Assembly (NCBI GenBank): GCA_031276175.1
Contig: JAISNP010000043.1
Span: forward strand, 1 to 38,414
Source: Tannerella sp.
GTDB lineage: Bacteria > Bacteroidota > Bacteroidia > Bacteroidales > Tannerellaceae
Direction of reading: 5' to 3'
Length of the DNA stretch: 38,414 nucleotides
Part shown: positions 34,091 through 38,414 of the stretch, in pieces
Layout of the letters: each line of letters opens with the position of its first letter
Numbering within the stretch: position 1 is the first letter of the stretch
Translations under genes and position numbers: made by a program
Notes under the pieces: generated by a model
Seen by the model: the letters and a program-made list of their open reading frames with translations, nothing else
What the model was told of the DNA's origin: nothing
Database searches by the model: none

Positions 34091-35419
34091 ATGGAAATTT
34101 TAAAAGACAGTAAAGCATTTTTCCCCGGAATCGGGAAAATCGGATTTGAAGGAAAAGAGAGTAAAAACCCGCTGGCGTTCCACTGGTACGACGAAAATCA
34201 GGTAGTGCTGGGCAAGCGTATGAAGGACTGGTTCCGCTTCTCGATGGCATACTGGCATACGCTGTGCGCCGAAGGCGGCGACCCGTTCGGACCGGGCACG
34301 AAGAAGTTCCCCTGGAACGGCGCGCCGGACGCCGTGAGCCGCGCAAAGTATAAGATGGACGCGGCGTTTGAGTTTATGACGAAAATCGGGATGCCGTTCT
34401 ACTGCTTCCACGACGTAGATCTGACGGACGAGGGCAGCAGCTTCGCCGAATACGAAAGCAATCTGGCTAAAATAGTAGACTACGCCAAGGAGAAACAGGC
34501 GGAGACGGGCATCAAACTGCTGTGGGGCACGGCCAACGTGTTCGGCAACCCGCGCTACATGAACGGCGCGGCCACGAACCCCGACTTCCTGTCCGCCGCA
34601 TGGGCGGGAGGGCAGATTAAGAACGCCATAGACGCCACCATCGCGCTGGGCGGCGCAAACTACGTCTTCTGGGGCGGTCGCGAGGGATACATGAGCCTCC
34701 TCAATACCGACATGAAGCGCGAAAAGGAGCATCTCGCCATGATGCTGAGCCTCGCCCGCGACTATGCCCGCAAGCAGGGTTTCAAGGGCACATTCCTCAT
34801 CGAACCGAAACCGATGGAGCCGACCAAGCACCAGTATGATTTCGACACGGAAACGGTCATTGGCTTCCTGCGTCATTACGGGCTGGACAGGGATTTCAAG
34901 GTCAACATCGAAGTGAACCATGCCACGCTGGCCGGGCATACGTTTGAGCACGAATTGCAGACGGCGGCCGACGCCGGGATGCTCGGCTCGATCGACGCCA
35001 ACCGCGGCGATTACCAAAACGGCTGGGATACGGACCAGTTCCCCGTGAACCTCTACGAACTCGTGCAGGCGATGCTCGTCATCATCGAATACGGAGGCTT
35101 CACGACCGGCGGTACGAATTTCGACGCCAAGACGCGCCGCAATTCTACCGATCTCGAAGACATTTTCATTGCGCACATCGCGGGGATGGACACCTTTGCG
35201 CGCGCGCTGACGGTGGCCGCCGACGTGCTCGAAAAGTCGGACTACCGGACGTGGCGACGGGCGCGCTACGCCTCGTATGACACGGGCGACGGCAAGGCGT
35301 TCGAAGAAGGCCGGCTGACCCTCGAAGACCTGCGCCGCATCGCAGCCGACAGCGGCGAGCCGGCTCAAATCAGCGGCAAGCAGGAACTGTATGAAGCGTT
35401 AATCAACATGTACATCTAA
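34091..35419 (+). CDS. xylA: Xylose isomerase
   Basis: A 442-residue class II xylose isomerase converting D-xylose to D-xylulose with two divalent metals. Seen in order: [50 protein letters not shown], catalytic His in [32 protein letters not shown], metal Glu in [35 protein letters not shown] and the metal Asp segment [17 protein letters not shown]. Cytoplasmic. Normal length. Third gene of the operon. Confidence 0.98.
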   Translation: MEILKDSKAFFPGIGKIGFEGKESKNPLAFHWYDENQVVLGKRMKDWFRFSMAYWHTLCAEGGDPFGPGTKKFPWNGAPDAVSRAKYKMDAAFEFMTKIGMPFYCFHDVDLTDEGSSFAEYESNLAKIVDYAKEKQAETGIKLLWGTANVFGNPRYMNGAATNPDFLSAAWAGGQIKNAIDATIALGGANYVFWGGREGYMSLLNTDMKREKEHLAMMLSLARDYARKQGFKGTFLIEPKPMEPTKHQYDFDTETVIGFLRHYGLDRDFKVNIEVNHATLAGHTFEHELQTAADAGMLGSIDANRGDYQNGWDTDQFPVNLYELVQAMLVIIEYGGFTTGGTNFDAKTRRNSTDLEDIFIAHIAGMDTFARALTVAADVLEKSDYRTWRRARYASYDTGDGKAFEEGRLTLEDLRRIAADSGEPAQISGKQELYEALINMYI

Positions 35420-35431
35420 ATCCCGCCCGAC

Positions 35432-36823
35432 ATGCACACTGCGAACAACGGAAGCAAACGCTACCTCTACTCCGTCACGCTGGTCGCCGTTCTGGGCGGA
35501 CTGCTCTTCGGATACGACACGGCGGTCATATCCGGAGCCGAGAAGGGGCTGGAAATATTCTTCTCCCAGGCGCCCGATTTCCTGTACAACAAGTTGTGGC
35601 ACGGGCTGGCGTCTTCCAGCGCCCTGATAGGATGCGTGGTGGGCGGCCTCATCTCAGGCCTGCTCGCCGCGCGCCTCGGACGGCGGAACTCGTTGCGCCT
35701 TGCCGCCGTGCTCTTTTTCCTCTCGGCGCTGGGGTCGTACCTGCCGGAATTTCTTTTCTTTGAATTCGGGAAACCGACCTTCAACCTCTTCCTCATGTTC
35801 AACTTCTACCGCATTCTGGGAGGGGTGGGCGTGGGGCTGGCGTCGGCAGTCTGCCCGATGTATATCGGCGAAATTGCGCCGTCGCACATCCGCGGCACGC
35901 TGGTTTCGTGGAACCAGTTTGCCATCATCTTCGGGATGCTGGTCGTATACTTCGTGAACTACACGATTCTGGGCGATCACGACAACACGTGGGCTGCCTC
36001 CATCGGGTGGAGGCAGATGTTCGTTTCCGAGGCCTTCCCCGCCGCGCTGTTCGGGCTGCTGCTCTTCCTTGTTCCCAAAACGCCCCGCTACCTCGTGCTG
36101 ACGGGGCACGACGGCAAGGCGCTGGAGATACTGACGCGAATCAACGGCGCGGCGAAAGCCGGCGAAATACTGACGCAAATCAAAGAAACCTCCCGTGCGA
36201 AAAACGAACGCCTGTTTGCCTACGGCATCACCGTGATAGTAATCGGCATCCTGCTGTCCGTCTTCCAGCAAGCCATCGGCATCAACGCCGTGCTCTACTA
36301 CGCGCCCCGCATTTTCGAAGGCGCCGGCGCAGGCGGAGGCGGGATGGTGCAAACCGTCATTATGGGCGTGGTGAACATCACGTTCACGCTGGTAGCCATC
36401 TTCACCGTCGACCGCTTCGGGCGCAAGCCCCTCCTTCTCATCGGCTCCGTCGGGATGGCCTGCGGCGCCTTTGCGGTAGCTCTTTCGGATCATTTCGGCT
36501 TGCAGGGACTCGTCCCGGTTATCTCGGTAATCGCATATGCCGCCTTCTTCATGATGTCGTGGGGGCCGATTTGCTGGGTGCTGATTTCGGAAATATTCCC
36601 GAACACCATCCGCGGGCAGGCCGTAGCTATAGCCGTCGCCTTCCAGTGGATATTCAACTACATCGTCTCGTCTACCTTCCCTGCGCTGTACACCTTCAGC
36701 CCGATGGTTGCCTACGGCCTCTACGGCGTCATCTGCCTCATAGCCGCCGTCTTCGTCCTGAAATGGGTGCCCGAAACAAAAGGCAGAACGCTGGAAGACA
36801 TGACACGCTTCTGGCGCAAATAA
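35432..36823 (+). CDS. xylE: D-xylose:H+ symporter (MFS sugar porter)
   Basis: A 463-residue, 12-helix transporter of the sugar porter family. Signatures: GGLLFGYDTAVISGAEKG in helix 1, AARLGRRNSLRLAAV (RXGRR loop), GVGLASAVCPMYIGEIAPSHIRG, PKTPRYLVLTG at the central loop, QQAIGINAVLYYAPRIFE in helix 7 (QQxxGxN sugar-binding motif), VDRFGRKPLLLIGS and the closing VPETKGRTLEDM. Like E. coli XylE in layout; brings xylose into the cytoplasm. Last gene of the operon, followed by a terminator. Confidence 0.95.
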   Translation: MHTANNGSKRYLYSVTLVAVLGGLLFGYDTAVISGAEKGLEIFFSQAPDFLYNKLWHGLASSSALIGCVVGGLISGLLAARLGRRNSLRLAAVLFFLSALGSYLPEFLFFEFGKPTFNLFLMFNFYRILGGVGVGLASAVCPMYIGEIAPSHIRGTLVSWNQFAIIFGMLVVYFVNYTILGDHDNTWAASIGWRQMFVSEAFPAALFGLLLFLVPKTPRYLVLTGHDGKALEILTRINGAAKAGEILTQIKETSRAKNERLFAYGITVIVIGILLSVFQQAIGINAVLYYAPRIFEGAGAGGGGMVQTVIMGVVNITFTLVAIFTVDRFGRKPLLLIGSVGMACGAFAVALSDHFGLQGLVPVISVIAYAAFFMMSWGPICWVLISEIFPNTIRGQAVAIAVAFQWIFNYIVSSTFPALYTFSPMVAYGLYGVICLIAAVFVLKWVPETKGRTLEDMTRFWRK

Positions 36824-36844
36824 TCTCCGCTGCCACGTGGCCTG

Positions 36845-36877
36845 ATACCCTCCGGATCCGTCCGGGGGGTATTTTTT
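36845..36877 (+). terminator. Terminator of the xyl operon
   Basis: Stem ATACCCTCCGGA / TCCGGGGGGTAT (12 bp, one G-T pair, loop TCCG) and a run of six T. It lies 22 bases past xylE. Confidence 0.92.
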
Positions 36878-36933
36878 GTTTGTAAAGATGATGCAATATC
36901 TCTTTCGCTTCCCGACGCCGTCGGCGCTTCTAT

Positions 36934-38102
36934 AGGGTGTGTCAAAACAGTCACATCCTCTTTTTATTGCACAAAGTTTTTGTAACTTTGGGTATAGTTT
37001 AAAAATTATGGCATAGTTACATTTTCGTCCTTACACACCCAACCAAACAGTACTTTTTCCGCAAAGGATGGATAAAGACATTGCGGAGAACTCCCTTGTT
37101 CGCATTCTCAACGCCATCGTTGACAGCCTTAATTCGGATAATTTCAAGAAACTCTGCAAGGAGACAGGACGATGTCCTTATCATCCTGAAATGATGCTTA
37201 AGGTCATCCTGTACGCTTACATGAATAACGTCTACTCATGCCGTAAAATAGAGCAGTTGCTGTTGCGTGATATTCATTACATTTGGCTTGCCGGTTATGA
37301 GCAGCCGGATTTTATCACCATAAACCGGCTTCGCAATCGTGTAAAGGATGAGATTAATACCGTCTTTACCCGGCTGGTTCTTATACCGGCCGACAGGGGT
37401 TTCGTCAGCCTTGAGGTGGAGTATACGGATGGTGCCAAGATTGAGTCCAGGGCAAACAAATACACTTTTGTCCGGCGAAAGACAGAGGAAAGAAATCGTG
37501 CAAAGCTGCTCAATAAGATTCGCGTCCTTTTGGAACAGGTGGATGAAGCCATCGCACAGGAGAACGCAGTGAAAGATACACCTGTAGAATTTACCCCCGC
37601 AATGCTCTCCGACACAGTGAATGAACTCAAAGATGCTTTGGAGCATGCACCTCAAACGAACGACAGGGAACAGAAAAAAGTCCGTCGCCAAAAGAAGAAA
37701 CAGATAAAGGAACTTCAGGCTTATCGTGACAAACTCATGGAATACGACACTCAGCTTGCTACGCTTGCCCAGCGTAATTCTTATTCCGGGACAGACCCTG
37801 ATGCCACCTTCATACGCATGAAAGAAGATGCCATGAACAATGAACCCGGAGCAGTCTTCGGTCAAATGAAATACAACATGGCATACCGACACTTCCGACA
37901 CGTTGGAAAAGACAGGGTTGCAATGGACTTTGCCTTCTTTGCCACAGCCTTTAACCTCAAAAAACTGTGTGCAAAACTTGCAAAAGCAGGAAATGGAGAC
38001 TTTGCTCCCAATAACCGTACGGCTGTGGTAGTCAGTCCGACGGCGAATATGATTAGCGAATATGATTTGGCGGACGGTTCGTCCGGAACGCCGGTTCCAT
38101 AA
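36934..38102 (+). mobile_element. IS1182-family insertion sequence remnant
   Basis: The left end probably begins near AGGGTGTGTCAAAAC (36934), ~60 bases past the xyl terminator, a form typical of IS ends. The transposase remnant follows. No inverse copy of that end (GTTTTGACACACC...) is found before the next gene at 38284, so the right end seems to be lost; the right boundary given is the end of the transposase frame and is uncertain. Confidence 0.65.
37008..38102 (+). pseudogene. IS1182-family transposase, nonsense codon and internal deletion
   Basis: The natural start is likely ATG at 37008, followed by GCA and then a TAG stop; after it the frame continues LHFRPYTPNQTVLFPQRMDKDIAEN, the conserved IS1182 N-terminus. 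An open frame remains only from ATG at 37068 (344 residues). It carries MMLKVILYAYMNNVYSCRKIEQLL, DIHYIWLAGYEQPDFITINRLR, VEYTDGAKIESRANKYTFVRRK and DATFIRMKEDAMNN, then jumps to EPGAVFGQMKYNMAYRHFRHVGKDRVAMDFAFFATAFNLKKL. In intact relatives roughly 180 residues, including part of the DDE core, stand between these two blocks. The last ~25 residues (VVVSPTANMISEY...) are not recognised. It cannot encode a working transposase. Confidence 0.85.
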
Positions 38103-38258
38103 TATATAATGTCATCTAATATGGAGAAGCGACTTCGGACTGACGGAGGAGGCGAAGGATTATTTGATAAAACACGCACGCTTCAAAAATCGGGAGTCCG
38201 AAGATTATTCAGCATAGACGGTTTTTGCTTTCGGGTTAATTACGTCATTTCGTTTTTG
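38103..38258. other. Gap between IS remnant and next gene
   Basis: No gene is recognised. The only structure seen is an inverted repeat CTTCGGACT (38133-38141) / AGTCCGAAG (38195-38203) with ~53 bases between, plus a further AGTCCGAC at about 38035-38042 inside the IS remnant. Confidence 0.4.
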
Positions 38259-38266
38259 TATATTTG
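38259..38266 (+). promoter_or_regulatory. -7 element for the edge gene
   Basis: TATATTTG, a full TAnnTTTG match, 17 bases before the ATG at 38284, giving a very short leader. Confidence 0.55.
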
Positions 38267-38283
38267 CGAAAAAATTGTCGGTT

Positions 38284-38414
38284 ATGAAGAATTTACCCAT
38301 AGGAATACAGTCGTTTGAGGATATCCGCAGTAACAATTACCTGTATGTGGATAAAACCGCGCATCTTTACCGAATTGCAACAACCGGAAAAGTATATTTC
38401 CTGTCCCGTCCGCG
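38284..38414 (+). CDS. AAA-ATPase-like / PD-(D/E)XK nuclease family protein (5' part only)
   Basis: The window ends after 43 complete codons: MKNLPIGIQSFEDIRSNNYL, then YVDKTAHLYRIATTGKVYFLSRPR. This is the characteristic opening of the AAA-ATPase-like plus DUF1703 (PD-(D/E)XK nuclease) family that is multicopy in Bacteroidales; in full proteins a Walker A of the RRFGKS type follows straight after SRPR. Function is poorly known, often proposed to involve mobile DNA or defence. The 3' end is outside the window. Confidence 0.85.
   Translation, partial: MKNLPIGIQSFEDIRSNNYLYVDKTAHLYRIATTGKVYFLSRP

Overview
The window looks like a chromosomal segment of a Bacteroidales bacterium. The evidence is a giant secreted protein ending in a type IX secretion sorting domain, Bacteroidetes-type promoters (-7 element TAnnTTTG, in two cases with a TTG at -33) with no obvious Shine-Dalgarno sites, a two-subunit 2-oxoglutarate:ferredoxin oxidoreductase, a GroEL with a Gly/Met tail, and an IS1182-type transposase of the Bacteroides kind. 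The presence of T9SS cargo points away from most intestinal Bacteroides and towards Tannerella/Porphyromonas/Dysgonomonas-like lineages. That placement is inference.

Layout. (1) 1-9300 is accessory DNA: a 2239-aa tryptophan-ladder T9SS surface protein with a 10-G tract in its coding strand, preceded by a small ORF carrying a palindromic repeat whose second copy lies just past the giant gene's terminator; then an Rpn-type nuclease pseudogene containing a 241-bp element with 29-bp terminal inverted repeats; then a family-2 glycosyltransferase. (2) 9440-25600 is mostly housekeeping: a tRNA-Tyr/tRNA-Gly unit, a TPR protein with ribH, divergent recF-dciA, then minus-strand genes for 5-formyl-THF cyclo-ligase, an S41 protease and dCMP deaminase, a yicC-gmk-nadD-M3 peptidase operon with 4-base overlaps, and korAB. 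After korA come a 225-aa protein of unknown function, a DJ-1/PfpI protein and an intact Rpn nuclease paralogue. (3) 25700-27880 is groES-groEL behind a sigma-54-like promoter. (4) 27880-36880 is a xylose/xyloside locus: a secreted beta-helix protein with a C-terminal PDZ domain, divergent from a xylB-GH30 lipoprotein-xylA-xylE operon. (5) 36930-38414 is a decayed IS1182-family element followed by the start of an AAA-ATPase/nuclease-type gene cut by the window edge.

The most unusual structural signal is three unrelated intergenic tandem arrays that share one strict period: 21 bp (15294-15554), 21 bp (23623-23860) and 42 bp = 2 x 21 (30439-30774). Their units have no sequence in common, but units of each contain short palindromes, so dyads recur on the same helical face every two (or four) turns. 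The arrays lie outside recognised genes, next to promoters, and stay open in several frames only because 21 is a multiple of three.

How the genes work together: the xyl operon imports xylose (XylE), isomerises it (XylA) and phosphorylates it (XylB), while the GH30 lipoprotein and perhaps the divergent beta-helix protein release sugar outside the cytoplasm. KorAB converts 2-oxoglutarate to succinyl-CoA with reduced ferredoxin. RecF/DciA, Gmk, dCMP deaminase, NadD, RibH and formyl-THF cyclo-ligase serve replication and repair and nucleotide or cofactor supply.
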